Shown piece by piece: positions 25,681 through 34,645 of a stretch of 34,645 bases of DNA (within the stretch, counting starts at the first letter, position 1; each line of letters begins with the position of its first letter). The stretch is from Candidatus Rokuibacteriota bacterium (GTDB taxonomy: Bacteria; Methylomirabilota; Methylomirabilia; Rokubacteriales; CSP1-6). Under the pieces are notes generated by a model. The model saw nothing but the letters and a program-made list of their open reading frames with translations, did no database searches and was not told the origin of the DNA. Location of the stretch: assembly GCA_016209425.1 (NCBI GenBank), contig JACQWA010000428.1:1-34645 (forward strand). Reading direction: 5' to 3'. Made by a program: the position numbers and the translations under genes.

Positions 25681-25697
25681 GGAGCTCTCCCTGGTCG

Positions 25698-27602
25698 TCA
25701 AGGGGTGGCAGAACCGAGGCCGGACGAGACCTGGATCTTGGCCTCCGCCCTCAGGCCCCGCGCCCAGCCCTCCCACGCCTGGTTCTTCTTCTGCTCCAGC
25801 ACCTGCTGACGGAGCTCCTCCCGCTCCTTCTCAAATCCGGCCGCGTCTGGGGCCCGGCGCTCGAGCGTCTTGACCACGAAGACCCCCTCGGGGGTCGCCA
25901 CGGGCTCGGCGACCTTCCCCACGGCCAGTCCGAGGGCGACCCGCATCACCTCACCCGGCACCCGGCGGTCGGCCGCCGGCTCGGAGCGCGAGAAGAAGCC
26001 GGTGTCGCCCGAAGGCAGCCCCTGCTTCTTGCCCGCCCCGAGCAGATCGTCGCCCTTCTCGGCCGCCTCAGCCAGCGCTTTCGCGCGGGCGAGGGCCAAG
26101 GTCTCGGCCTTTTGCCGCTTGACGGCCTCGGCCACCTTCCCCTTGACTTCGGCGAACGCGGGGACGGCGGCCGGGATCTGCTCGACGACCTTGACAATCA
26201 CGTACCCGGCCGGGGTCTTGAGCGGGCTGGACACCCCCCCCACGGCGAGGGAGAACAGGGTGTCCTCCAGAGCCTGGAGCCGCCCGATTTCCTCCAGCGA
26301 ACCGCCCCGCGCCAGGAGGGCGCCCTTCGGCTCGAGGCCACGTCGCCCGGCCTCAGCCATGAAATCCTTCGCGCCCTGGAGCGCCCCCTTGACCTCATCG
26401 GCCTTGGCCAGGGCGGCGCGCTCGCTCCGCTCGCCCTGGAGCTTTTCCCGAATCTGCCCCGCCACCTCTTTGAGGGAGCGCCGTCCCCCGTCCTGGATCT
26501 CCGAAACCTTGATCGCATGATAGCCAAAGGGCGTGCGCACCGGCTCCGGCGAGATCTCGCCCTTCCGCAGGGCAAAGACCGCCTGCTCAAAGGCCGGAAC
26601 CACCTCGCCCCGCCCGATGTAGCCGAGGTCCCCTCCCGAACCCGCCGAGGCCGGATCCTCGGAGATCTCCCTGGCGAGCTTGGCGAAATCCTCCCCCGCC
26701 CGGGCCCGCTTGATGGCCGCCTCCACCTTGGCCTTGGCCTTTTCCTCCGCCTCGCTCCCGCCCACGGGAGGGACACGCACGAGGATGTGGGCCGCCCTCA
26801 CGCGCCGGGGCGCCTCGAACTCCGAGGCGTGCTCCTTGTAGTACGCCTCTACGTCAGCGTCCGTCACGGAGGCCATGAAGGCCCTGGGGCTCACCAGCAC
26901 ATAGTGCAGGCGCCGTCGCTCGGGCTCCTGGAAGCGCATCGGGTTCGTCTTCAGGAACGCTTCCAGCTCAGCCTCGGTGGCGCTGACCTCGGCCATGAGC
27001 TGCGCAATCCCAACCTCGGCCCAGGCTGCTCGGACCTTCTCGCGCCGGAAGTCGTAGGCCTGCTTGAGCTCCATGTCGGAAACCTTGATGCCCTCCCTGA
27101 TCATCGCCTCCATCTTCTTGCGAACCAGCTCGCGCCGCTGCTCGGTCTCGAAGGTCGCCGGATCGATCTTGGCGCGAGTCAGGATCTGCCGATAGCGCTC
27201 CCGCGAAAAGCGCCCGTCCTCCTGGAAGGCCCGGATGGCTTGGACCTTCGCGCGGAGCTCGTCGTCCCCCACCTGGATCCCGTCGGCGTTCGCCCGCTGG
27301 AGGATCAGCGTCTCCAGGATCAGGTCGTTCACGACCTGCTGGGAGATCCCCAGGCGCTCGGCGACCTCAGAGGTGAAGCGCTCCTTGTACAGCTGGCGGT
27401 AGAACTCCATGTAGGACCGGTAGAGCCGCTGGTAGCGCTCGAGCGGAATTTCCTCGCCGTTGACCGTCGCCACCGCCGTGGGATCGCTCCCGGTAATGCT
27501 CCCCTTCCCCCAGACGAAGAACGAGGTCCCGACGAAGGCGGCGATCACGACCCACAGGGTGATCGAGAGCGCTTTCAGATTCCGTCGCAATGCGCTGATC
27601 AT
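25698..27602 (-). CDS. SurA N-domain / PpiD-like membrane-anchored peptidyl-prolyl isomerase
   Basis: N-terminal [23 protein letters not shown], SurA_N-like region, parvulin domain [11 protein letters not shown]...[29 protein letters not shown]. Confidence 0.92.
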   Translation of the reverse strand: MISALRRNLKALSITLWVVIAAFVGTSFFVWGKGSITGSDPTAVATVNGEEIPLERYQRLYRSYMEFYRQLYKERFTSEVAERLGISQQVVNDLILETLILQRANADGIQVGDDELRAKVQAIRAFQEDGRFSRERYRQILTRAKIDPATFETEQRRELVRKKMEAMIREGIKVSDMELKQAYDFRREKVRAAWAEVGIAQLMAEVSATEAELEAFLKTNPMRFQEPERRRLHYVLVSPRAFMASVTDADVEAYYKEHASEFEAPRRVRAAHILVRVPPVGGSEAEEKAKAKVEAAIKRARAGEDFAKLAREISEDPASAGSGGDLGYIGRGEVVPAFEQAVFALRKGEISPEPVRTPFGYHAIKVSEIQDGGRRSLKEVAGQIREKLQGERSERAALAKADEVKGALQGAKDFMAEAGRRGLEPKGALLARGGSLEEIGRLQALEDTLFSLAVGGVSSPLKTPAGYVIVKVVEQIPAAVPAFAEVKGKVAEAVKRQKAETLALARAKALAEAAEKGDDLLGAGKKQGLPSGDTGFFSRSEPAADRRVPGEVMRVALGLAVGKVAEPVATPEGVFVVKTLERRAPDAAGFEKEREELRQQVLEQKKNQAWEGWARGLRAEAKIQVSSGLGSATP

Positions 27603-27650
27603 TCGGGTCTCCTTGAACCTCTTAAGCCTACCACACGGACGGGAGCGCTG

Positions 27651-29036
27651 CTAGAAGCCGAGGAGAGGGCGAAGCCACGGCAGGGCGAAGTACACGAGGA
27701 AGGCGAGCGTGGCGCCGTACATCATCGGATGGACCTGGGTCGCCTTCCCGCGCACCAACTTCACGAACGAGTACGCGACGAAGCCCGCGCCGATGCCGTT
27801 GGTGATGGAGTAGGTGAACGGCATGACAGTCATCGTGAGCAGCGCGGGAAATCCCTCCTCCAGCTCCCCGAAGGGAATCTCGCGCACGATCTTGCACATC
27901 AGGTACCCGACCACAACCAGCGCGGGGGCCGTGGCCTGAGGCGGGACGACCCCCGCAAGCGGGGCAACGAACAGCGCCAGCAGGAAGCAGAACCCGGTGA
28001 ACACCGAGGCCAGGCCGGTCTTGGCTCCCTCGGAGACCCCTGCGGCCGATTCGATGTAGGTCGTGGCGGACGAGGCGCCGGCCGCTCCCCCCGCGACGGC
28101 GGCAAGCGAGTCCACCAGCAGGACGCGGTGCAGACGCGGGAGCTTTCCGTCCCGGTCGAGCCAGCCCGCCTCCCCGCCGATCCCGATCACCGTCCCCATG
28201 GTGTCGAAAAAGTCCGAGAGCATGATCGAGAAGATCGTGACCGCCGCCGCCACCACCCCCACGCGCCAGAACACCTCCACGTTCAGCCCGGCGCCCAGCG
28301 TGGACAAATCGGGCAGCGCCCAGATCTTCGGTGGGATGACGGCCTGGCCCGGCGTGGGGAACGCCTGGCCTCCCGTGGCGGCATTGACCGCGATCGCCAG
28401 GAGGGCGGTGAGGAGGATGCCGATGAGGAGCGCGCCCCGAACGCGAGCCGCCTGAAGCCAGAGAGTCATGAGGAGGCCGACCACCGCCACCACGACGGGG
28501 GCGGTGGTGAGATCGCCCAGCGTGACGGGAATGCCCGGCGGTCCCGGCTTCACGAAGCCGCCCGACACCAGGCCGATGAACAGGATGAAGAGGCCGATCC
28601 CGACGCTGATGGCCTGCTTGAGAGCCAGGGGGATCGCGTCCATGATCACCTCGCGGAAGCCGGTCAGGACCAGGAGCGTGATCGCCACGCCCTCCAGGAA
28701 GACGACGCCCATGGCCGCCTGCCAGGGCAGCTTCATGCCAGCCACGAGCTGGAAGGCCACCACGGCGTTGAGGCCCATGCCGGACGCCACGGCGAGCGGA
28801 TAGTTGGCCACTACCCCCATGGCGATGCTGAGGAGCCCCGCCACCAGACACGTGGCGGCCAGCGTGGAGGCGAACGGCGGCCCTTGTCCCTCGAGCCCCT
28901 TGATTCCGGAAAAGGAGAGGATGGCCGGGTTCACAAAGATGATGTACGCCATCACCATGAACGTGGTGAGGCCGCCCGTCAGCTCGATCCCGACCGTGGT
29001 GCGGCGCTCGCTGAGGCCAAAGAGCCGGTCGAGCAT
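27651..29036 (-). CDS. NCS2 family purine permease (AzgA-like)
   Basis: MLDRLFGLSERRTTVGIELTGGLTTFMVMAYIIFVNPAILS; SDFFDTMGTVIGIG; multiple TM segments. Confidence 0.92.
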   Translation of the reverse strand: MLDRLFGLSERRTTVGIELTGGLTTFMVMAYIIFVNPAILSFSGIKGLEGQGPPFASTLAATCLVAGLLSIAMGVVANYPLAVASGMGLNAVVAFQLVAGMKLPWQAAMGVVFLEGVAITLLVLTGFREVIMDAIPLALKQAISVGIGLFILFIGLVSGGFVKPGPPGIPVTLGDLTTAPVVVAVVGLLMTLWLQAARVRGALLIGILLTALLAIAVNAATGGQAFPTPGQAVIPPKIWALPDLSTLGAGLNVEVFWRVGVVAAAVTIFSIMLSDFFDTMGTVIGIGGEAGWLDRDGKLPRLHRVLLVDSLAAVAGGAAGASSATTYIESAAGVSEGAKTGLASVFTGFCFLLALFVAPLAGVVPPQATAPALVVVGYLMCKIVREIPFGELEEGFPALLTMTVMPFTYSITNGIGAGFVAYSFVKLVRGKATQVHPMMYGATLAFLVYFALPWLRPLLGF

Positions 29037-29038
29037 CC

Positions 29039-29848
29039 TCACTCCCGCGGGCTGGTCTCCTCGGGAACCACCCGCCGGGCCACGGTGATGAAGCCGGTAT
29101 GCGCCACCATCCGGTGAAACGGGCGCACCGACGGCCCCTCGATGTTCCACGGGCGGAAGAGCGTCTCGAAGGTTTCGACGAGGCCAAAGGCGGGATGCCG
29201 CCGGAGCGCCTCGTTGATCTGCTGGGATTGGAGAATGGTCGGCACATAGCTCAGGAGGATCCCCCCCGACCGGAGGATCCTCACCACGGGATCAACCAGC
29301 CGCCAGGGCTCGGGCAAGTCCAAGATCACGCGGTCGACCGGCTCCTCGTCCGCCAGCCCCTCTTCCACGGCAGCGAACCGCACGGAGAGGGTCGTGACTT
29401 CTCCCAGGCGCGCCCGGATGTTGGCCAGGGCCCGACGGGCGAACTCCTCGCGCTGCTCGTAGGTGATGACTTTTCCCTCGGGCCCCACCGCGCGGAGCAG
29501 CGCCAGGGTGAGGGCGCCGGAGCCCGTCCCAGCCTCCAGAACCCGACAGCCAGGATACACGTCCGCCCAAAAGAGGATCATCGCCAGGTCCTTGGGGTAG
29601 ATCACCTGCGCGCCCCGCGGCATCTCCAGGACGTACTCGGCCAGCGTGGGGCGGAGGGCCAGGAACCGCAGGCCGAGCGATGAGCGCACCCAGCTCCCGT
29701 CCGGGTGGCCGATGACGGCGTCGTGGGGGATCCAGCCGCGGTCCGAGTGGAACGTCTCGCCCTTGCGCAAGGTGAGGAGGTGACGCTTCCCCCGCTGATC
29801 GATGAGGAGAACCTGCTCGCCGTCCTGGAAGGCGTCGAGGACGCTCAT
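29039..29848 (-). CDS. trmI: tRNA (adenine-N1)-methyltransferase TrmI (m1A58)
   Basis: VIYPKDLAMILFWADVYPGCRVLEAGTGSGALTLALLRAVGPEGKV; VILDLPEPWRLVDP. Confidence 0.9.
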   Translation of the reverse strand: MSVLDAFQDGEQVLLIDQRGKRHLLTLRKGETFHSDRGWIPHDAVIGHPDGSWVRSSLGLRFLALRPTLAEYVLEMPRGAQVIYPKDLAMILFWADVYPGCRVLEAGTGSGALTLALLRAVGPEGKVITYEQREEFARRALANIRARLGEVTTLSVRFAAVEEGLADEEPVDRVILDLPEPWRLVDPVVRILRSGGILLSYVPTILQSQQINEALRRHPAFGLVETFETLFRPWNIEGPSVRPFHRMVAHTGFITVARRVVPEETSPRE

Positions 29849-29903
29849 CGCGCGATCCGACGAGAGTTATAGCACACCCGGCCGCGCGGTGGAAAGTCGT
29901 GAA

Positions 29904-31142
29904 TCACGTGCGCCGGGGTTCCGGAAGAAAACACGCGGCGACGAAGCCGAGGAACGGCATGACGGCGGTGATGCCGAGGGCCAGCGGCAGCCCCCAGTGG
30001 TCGGCCACCCATCCCAGGAGGGCGACCCCCACACCGCCGGTGCCGATGGCGAACCCGACGATGAGCCCCGAGGCCATTCCCAGGTGGCGCGGCAGGTAGG
30101 CCTGGGCCAGGACCACCGACACGGAGAAGGTCGAGACCAGGACAAACCCCACGGCGCCGAGCAGAACGAAGGCCCAGAGGCCCCGCGCGAAGAGAAAGAG
30201 AACGGCCAGCGGCGTGGCCAGCAGGAAGACGCTGATAATGAACCGCCGGGGGCCCCAGCGATCGGCCAGCGGGCCTCCCACGAGGGTTCCGACGGCGCCC
30301 GCCCCGAGGAACACGAAGAGGAGGGGCCCCACGATCCTCGGGTCAGCCTTGAGGAGGTCGATGTAGAAGAACGGAACGTAGGTGGTGAGGCCGAGCTGGG
30401 TCCAGGAGCGAAGCGTCACCACCAGAATGAGGAGGGCCATGGCTCGCACCATCGCCTCCCGGCCGTCGGCCGACAGAGTAGCCCTGGGCTTTTCCGACCT
30501 CTCCGCCGACAGCACCGGAAGCGCCGCGGTCAGCAGCCCGGCAACCACCAGTCCCGGCGCCAGCATTCCGAGGCTTCCCCAGAGGCCCCAGCCGGCGACG
30601 AGAGCCGTGATGATGGGCGGCCCCAGCGCAAATCCCACGTTGCCCCCGATCGAGAAGAACGACAGCCCCGTGGCTTTCCGATCCCCCGCCACGTGGCTCG
30701 CGGTTTTGTAGCCCTCGGGATGATAGGCGGCCACCCCGAGCCCGCCGATGACCACCAGGGCGAGGATCGCCCCGTAGCTCGGCGCCATGCCGGTCAGCGC
30801 CAGCCCGAGCCCGGAGACCAAGACCGAAAGCGGCAGCAGCCAGCGCCGCGCGGTTTGGTCCGAAAGGTATCCGAACAACGGCTGGATAACCGACGAGGTC
30901 AGGTTGGCCGCCAGAATGATCGTGCCGGCGGCGGCGTAGGAGAGCTGGAAGGCCTCGCGGAGGAACGGGAGGATCGCGGGGAGCGCCCCCTGGTTGGTAT
31001 CGATGACCAAGTGCCCCAGGGCCAGCAGCGTCAGGAGCCTGGCGTTAGGCCGCGTGCGGGTCGTCTCCCGCGTTGTCGAGAGCAGCGTGGGAGCCAGCGA
31101 CGAAGGGGCGAGGTCGGTGGACGGGCCGCGGTCGGCGGTCAC
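29904..31142 (-). CDS. MFS transporter
   Basis: 412 aa, about 12 hydrophobic segments; HLVIDTNQGALPAILPFLREAFQLSYAAAG, FGYLSDQTARRW. Start uncertain. Confidence 0.88.
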   Translation of the reverse strand: MTADRGPSTDLAPSSLAPTLLSTTRETTRTRPNARLLTLLALGHLVIDTNQGALPAILPFLREAFQLSYAAAGTIILAANLTSSVIQPLFGYLSDQTARRWLLPLSVLVSGLGLALTGMAPSYGAILALVVIGGLGVAAYHPEGYKTASHVAGDRKATGLSFFSIGGNVGFALGPPIITALVAGWGLWGSLGMLAPGLVVAGLLTAALPVLSAERSEKPRATLSADGREAMVRAMALLILVVTLRSWTQLGLTTYVPFFYIDLLKADPRIVGPLLFVFLGAGAVGTLVGGPLADRWGPRRFIISVFLLATPLAVLFLFARGLWAFVLLGAVGFVLVSTFSVSVVLAQAYLPRHLGMASGLIVGFAIGTGGVGVALLGWVADHWGLPLALGITAVMPFLGFVAACFLPEPRRT

Positions 31143-31168
31143 GGGGCCTATGGTACACTACCTCCGCA

Positions 31169-31585
31169 ATGGGCGCCCCGCTGAAGGTCCAGGAGCTCGG
31201 CCATGTCTCGCTCTTCGTCAGGGACCTCGACGCGTCGATCCGCTTCTATCGCGACCTCCTCGGATTACGGGACGTGGGCAGAGGCAAGAACGGCAAGATC
31301 GCCTTCTTCTCGGCGGGCCCTCATCACCACGACCTCTCGATCGAGGTGGCGCGCGCCGACGGCCCCGAGCGACCGAAGGGCGCGCCCGGCCTCTACCACA
31401 TCGCCTTCAAGGTGGGCGAGAGCCGCAACGCGCTGGAAGAGGCCCGCCGCTGGGTGGAAGCTCACGGGCCGACGCCGTTCGGCGAGATGACCGCGCGCGA
31501 GAGCGCGTCCTTCTCGATTCATGATCCCGACGGCCACGAGATCGAGCTCTACGTGGACCTCCGCGCCGGCGGCCCCCCGGCCTGA
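31169..31585 (+). CDS. VOC family (glyoxalase/dioxygenase-like) protein
   Basis: VQELGHVSLFVRDLDASIRFYRDLLGLRDV...SIHDPDGHEIELYVD. Confidence 0.92.
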   Translation: MGAPLKVQELGHVSLFVRDLDASIRFYRDLLGLRDVGRGKNGKIAFFSAGPHHHDLSIEVARADGPERPKGAPGLYHIAFKVGESRNALEEARRWVEAHGPTPFGEMTARESASFSIHDPDGHEIELYVDLRAGGPPA

Positions 31586-32808
31586 GGCGGGGGAGACACC
31601 TGCCAGATCGCCCCGATCCCGGCCAGCAGGACCAACACCACCAACCCGAACGCCCAGAGGTAGCTGCCCGTCAGATCAAAGATCGCCCCGCCCGCCCAGG
31701 CCCCGAGCCCCTCGCCTGGCCCGGTGGCCAGCACGATCCAGCCATAGATGGTGCCGAAGCTCACCCCCGCAAAAATATCCGCCACCCGCGCCGCCGTGAC
31801 GATTCCGCCGGACCCTTGCGCCAGCCCGTAGAAGAGCACGTAGCCGATCAGCCAGCCCGGCCAGCCGGTCGACGTCAGGAGAGCCAGGTGCCCGATCCCG
31901 ACCACCGCGCTGGCGTACGTCAGCGTGAGCGTCGGCGCCCGCCCCAGCCAGTCGGCCAACCACCCGGTCAGGAGCCGACCCCCGAGGCTCACCAGGCTCA
32001 CGGTGCCGAGGGCGGCCGCCCCCCTTCCGGGGGAAATCCCGGCTCCGACGGCAAAGGCCACCAGATGGACGTTCATGAGTGGGAACGCCACCGCAGAGAA
32101 AAAGCGGACGGCCACGAGCCACCAGAAGGCCCGCGCTCGGGCCGCGCTCGAGATCGTCCACTCGACGCGGTCCTGTGACGGGCTGCCGGACGCTTGCCCG
32201 CCAGCCGGCCTCATTGTGCCGTGAGCGGCCACGGGAAAACTGGGCAGGCGCTGGAAGGCGTTGGCGGGGATCAGGAGGGCGACGAGCAGGGCCGCCCAGA
32301 CCACGAGCGTGGCCCGCCAACCATAACGGGCCACGAGCATCTGGGCGAGGGGAATGAAGAGAAAGGCGCCGAAGCCGGTACCGAGGTCGGCCACGGCGAT
32401 CGCTCTCCCGCGGGCTCCAGGGTACCAGAGCGCGGCCACCACCATGTTAGGCTGGCTGCCGAGCGCTGCCAGGCCGAGCCCGGCCATGAGCCCGTAGGTC
32501 AACAGCAGGAACGGAAGGCCTGCGGCGCCACTCGCCAGCACGAGCCCCAGCGCCGCCAGCAGCGCCCCGCCCTGAAAGAGACGGCGCGGCCCCAGCCGGT
32601 CCAGGGCGTAACCGATGGCGGGCCCGCTGAACCCGCCGAGGAGCAGAACGGCGGACTGAACGACCGCGACGTCCGCCCGAGAACCCCCGAACTCCTGGAT
32701 CAGCGGCAGGTAGAGGACGGCGAAGGCCATGACGATGCCGTTCTGGATCGCCATGGTGAGCGCGGCGATCGCCAGGCTCCACCGCGCCCGCTGGGCCTCG
32801 TCGGTCAC
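31549..32808 (-). CDS. MFS transporter
   Basis: 419 aa, multiple TM segments; GGFSGPAIGYALDRLGPRRLFQGGALLAALGLVLAS. Confidence 0.9.
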   Translation of the reverse strand: MTDEAQRARWSLAIAALTMAIQNGIVMAFAVLYLPLIQEFGGSRADVAVVQSAVLLLGGFSGPAIGYALDRLGPRRLFQGGALLAALGLVLASGAAGLPFLLLTYGLMAGLGLAALGSQPNMVVAALWYPGARGRAIAVADLGTGFGAFLFIPLAQMLVARYGWRATLVVWAALLVALLIPANAFQRLPSFPVAAHGTMRPAGGQASGSPSQDRVEWTISSAARARAFWWLVAVRFFSAVAFPLMNVHLVAFAVGAGISPGRGAAALGTVSLVSLGGRLLTGWLADWLGRAPTLTLTYASAVVGIGHLALLTSTGWPGWLIGYVLFYGLAQGSGGIVTAARVADIFAGVSFGTIYGWIVLATGPGEGLGAWAGGAIFDLTGSYLWAFGLVVLVLLAGIGAIWQVSPPPQAGGPPARRST

Positions 32809-32849
32809 GGCGGTCCGCCCTCACGCGGGAGGGGTTCGCGGAACGGAGC

Positions 32850-34625
32850 TCAACGCCCCTTCTTCGGCCGCTCCAACCCCTTGACGATCTGGGAGCGGAC
32901 CAGCCGGGGGAGCATCATCTGGTGATGGGGACAGATGGAGCTGGGGTTGTGGTAGGCGCACCCCGCGAACGCCACCATGTAGCGGCGGAGATCCTCGAAG
33001 CGGACCACCTCATCCACGAACCCGTGCTTGGCACAGTAAATGGGCCGGGACTGCTCATGGTACTGCCTGGCCAGCGCGTTCATCTGCTCGATCACCGGCT
33101 CCAACGCTCGCCCCGACTCCTTCTCCTTGACCAGCCGGCGGGAGAACGACGCCACCGCGGCCGTCTCCCCGTGCATCACGTAGATCTCCGTCGTCGGTGT
33201 ACCGAGCGTGAACGCGTTGTGGTTGTTGGCCGTGGGACCGCCCATGATGTAGTGGGCGGCGGCCGTCCCCTTTCGCAGCACCACCAGCATCATGGGGAGA
33301 TTCGTCTGCTCGATGGAGTAGATGAGCGACTGGCCCAGGGCGAGCAGCTCGGCCTTCTCGGCGGTGTCCCCCACGTCGATCCCGGTGGTGTCCTGAAACC
33401 AGACGATGGGGATCCGATCCCGCCCGCAGTGCGTCACGAACTCGTTCAGCTTGATCAGGCCCTGGCGGTAGAGCTTCCCGCCGATGCCGATGTAGTCGGC
33501 AGTGTACTCCGGGTAGTTGGGTCCCAGGAGCCCCTGGCGGTTCCCGATCGCCCCGACCAGGAACCCGTCCACTTTGACCAGGCCCGTGTAGACCTCGGGC
33601 CCGAAGCCGGGCCGGAATTCCAGGTGCTCGCTCCCGTCCACCAGTCGAGCCAGAAAATCCTCGAAGCTGTAGACGGCCTTCTGGTTCACGGGAACGATCG
33701 AGGAGAGATCGGAGAGCGGATACCTGGGCTCGGACGGCTCGGCGACCCGGAAGAAGCTGGGGTGATACGCCGGCACTTGGGCCACGCACTCTTTGAGGGC
33801 CTCCAGCACCTGGGCCTCCTTCTCGAAGACCGCCCGGAAAAAGCCGGTGGCGTCATGATGAATCCTGGCGCTCCCCGGAGGGACTTCCTTGAACCGACGG
33901 GCGGCGTCGATGATCTGCTCCGCTCCCGCCGCGTCGAAGAACCCCTTGGGGCTCATTCCGCTGACGATCCCCCCGCCTCCGACCGCCATGTTGGCGTTCT
34001 TGTGAGCGAAGAGAATTGTCGGGCTGATGCTCTGATACCCCCCGCCGGCCGGGTTGGTCCCCCAGATTCCGGCCAGGACCGGGATCCCCAGCTTCTCCAG
34101 CTCGGCGTGACGGAAAAACGTGGTGCCGCCGCCCCGGCGGTCGGGATAGACCCCCTCCTGCGCCGTCAGCTTCACCCCGGAGCACTGGACCAGCCAGACC
34201 AGCGGCACGCGGAGGCGCTTGGCCAGGTCGGTGACCCGCAGCTGGTTTTCGGCCTGCCCGGGGAGCCAGGCCCCGGCCATGACCTTGGTGTCAAACCCGA
34301 TGAGGACGCACCACCTGCCGCTGATCCGGGCGAGCCCGTCCACCACACCGGTCACGCCTTCCTCGGTGCCCCGGGGGTTGTACAGCGTGTGCAGCGGACA
34401 GAACGTGCCGGGATCGACCAGGTACTCGATCCGGTCCCAAACCGTCATCTCTCCCCGCTCGTGGATTTTTTCGGCCGGCAGGCCGGCGCTCTTGACCCGG
34501 TGCGCCTCGACCTCGAGCTCCTGGAGCACGGCGTCGATCTGAACCCGGTTTTCGGCCATCTCCTCGATCTCGGCGGGCTTGAGGGGCTTGCCGAGGAGAT
34601 CCATTCTCTCGAAATACGGGCGCAT
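32850..34625 (-). CDS. Acyl-CoA carboxyltransferase subunit, glutaconyl-CoA decarboxylase alpha (GcdA)-like
   Basis: 591 aa; VQCSGVKLTAQEGVYPDRRGGGTTFFRHAELEKLGIPVLAGIWGTNPAGGGYQSISPTILFAHKNANMAVGGGGIVSGMSPKG; GIGGKLYRQGLIKLNEFVTHCGRDRIPIVWFQDTTGIDVG. Confidence 0.85.
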   Translation of the reverse strand: MRPYFERMDLLGKPLKPAEIEEMAENRVQIDAVLQELEVEAHRVKSAGLPAEKIHERGEMTVWDRIEYLVDPGTFCPLHTLYNPRGTEEGVTGVVDGLARISGRWCVLIGFDTKVMAGAWLPGQAENQLRVTDLAKRLRVPLVWLVQCSGVKLTAQEGVYPDRRGGGTTFFRHAELEKLGIPVLAGIWGTNPAGGGYQSISPTILFAHKNANMAVGGGGIVSGMSPKGFFDAAGAEQIIDAARRFKEVPPGSARIHHDATGFFRAVFEKEAQVLEALKECVAQVPAYHPSFFRVAEPSEPRYPLSDLSSIVPVNQKAVYSFEDFLARLVDGSEHLEFRPGFGPEVYTGLVKVDGFLVGAIGNRQGLLGPNYPEYTADYIGIGGKLYRQGLIKLNEFVTHCGRDRIPIVWFQDTTGIDVGDTAEKAELLALGQSLIYSIEQTNLPMMLVVLRKGTAAAHYIMGGPTANNHNAFTLGTPTTEIYVMHGETAAVASFSRRLVKEKESGRALEPVIEQMNALARQYHEQSRPIYCAKHGFVDEVVRFEDLRRYMVAFAGCAYHNPSSICPHHQMMLPRLVRSQIVKGLERPKKGR

Positions 34626-34645
34626 AGACTCTTCCCTCCGATCTA

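Noticed and set aside
26112-29117. 1001-aa plus-strand ORF
   Set aside because: Antisense to the PpiD/SurA-like and NCS2 genes; low-complexity R/G/H/P/D-rich translation typical of GC-rich shadow frames.
1-34645. CRISPR arrays, tRNA/rRNA genes, integrases, transposases
   Set aside because: None seen by eye; the repeats present are dispersed hairpin elements, not regularly spaced arrays.

Overview
GC-rich bacterial chromosomal segment from an unidentified soil/groundwater-type lineage; a Rokubacteria/NC10-like source is only a guess. It encodes about 30 proteins and I saw no rRNA, tRNA, CRISPR array, integrase or transposase. Left third: MmgE/PrpD protein, a complete branched-chain-amino-acid-type ABC transporter (LivFGMH plus binding protein), and a catabolic cluster (M24 peptidase-like, HIBADH-like, RidA-like, CaiB/BaiF CoA-transferase, DJ-1/PfpI, CitE-like lyase, MaoC, cupin, hydantoinase/dihydroorotase-like, isochorismatase-fold protein). 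Middle (about 16.0-19.8 kb): a compact, lower-GC DNA-modification island with an m5C methyltransferase, an HNH nuclease with apparently duplicated winged-helix domains, a Mig.MthI/MutY-like HhH-GPD glycosylase, and an adjacent DGQHR-domain (DndB/DpdB-type) protein whose promoter region carries a perfect inverted repeat and DnaA-box-like sites. Right third: GreA, RND efflux pair (permease with an apparent extra TM-hairpin insertion), PNPOx-like protein, PpiD/SurA-like PPIase, NCS2 permease, TrmI, two MFS transporters, VOC protein and a GcdA-like carboxyltransferase. Main hunt results: the R-M/glycosylase/DGQHR island; an isochorismatase-fold protein with all three catalytic residues replaced; gene-remnant scars (ICL/PEPM, amidohydrolase-2, LivF); a three-copy two-hairpin intergenic repeat family, one copy abutting a scar; and recurrent promoter geometry suggesting leaderless mRNAs. 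All family calls are by eye from motifs; no searches were run.
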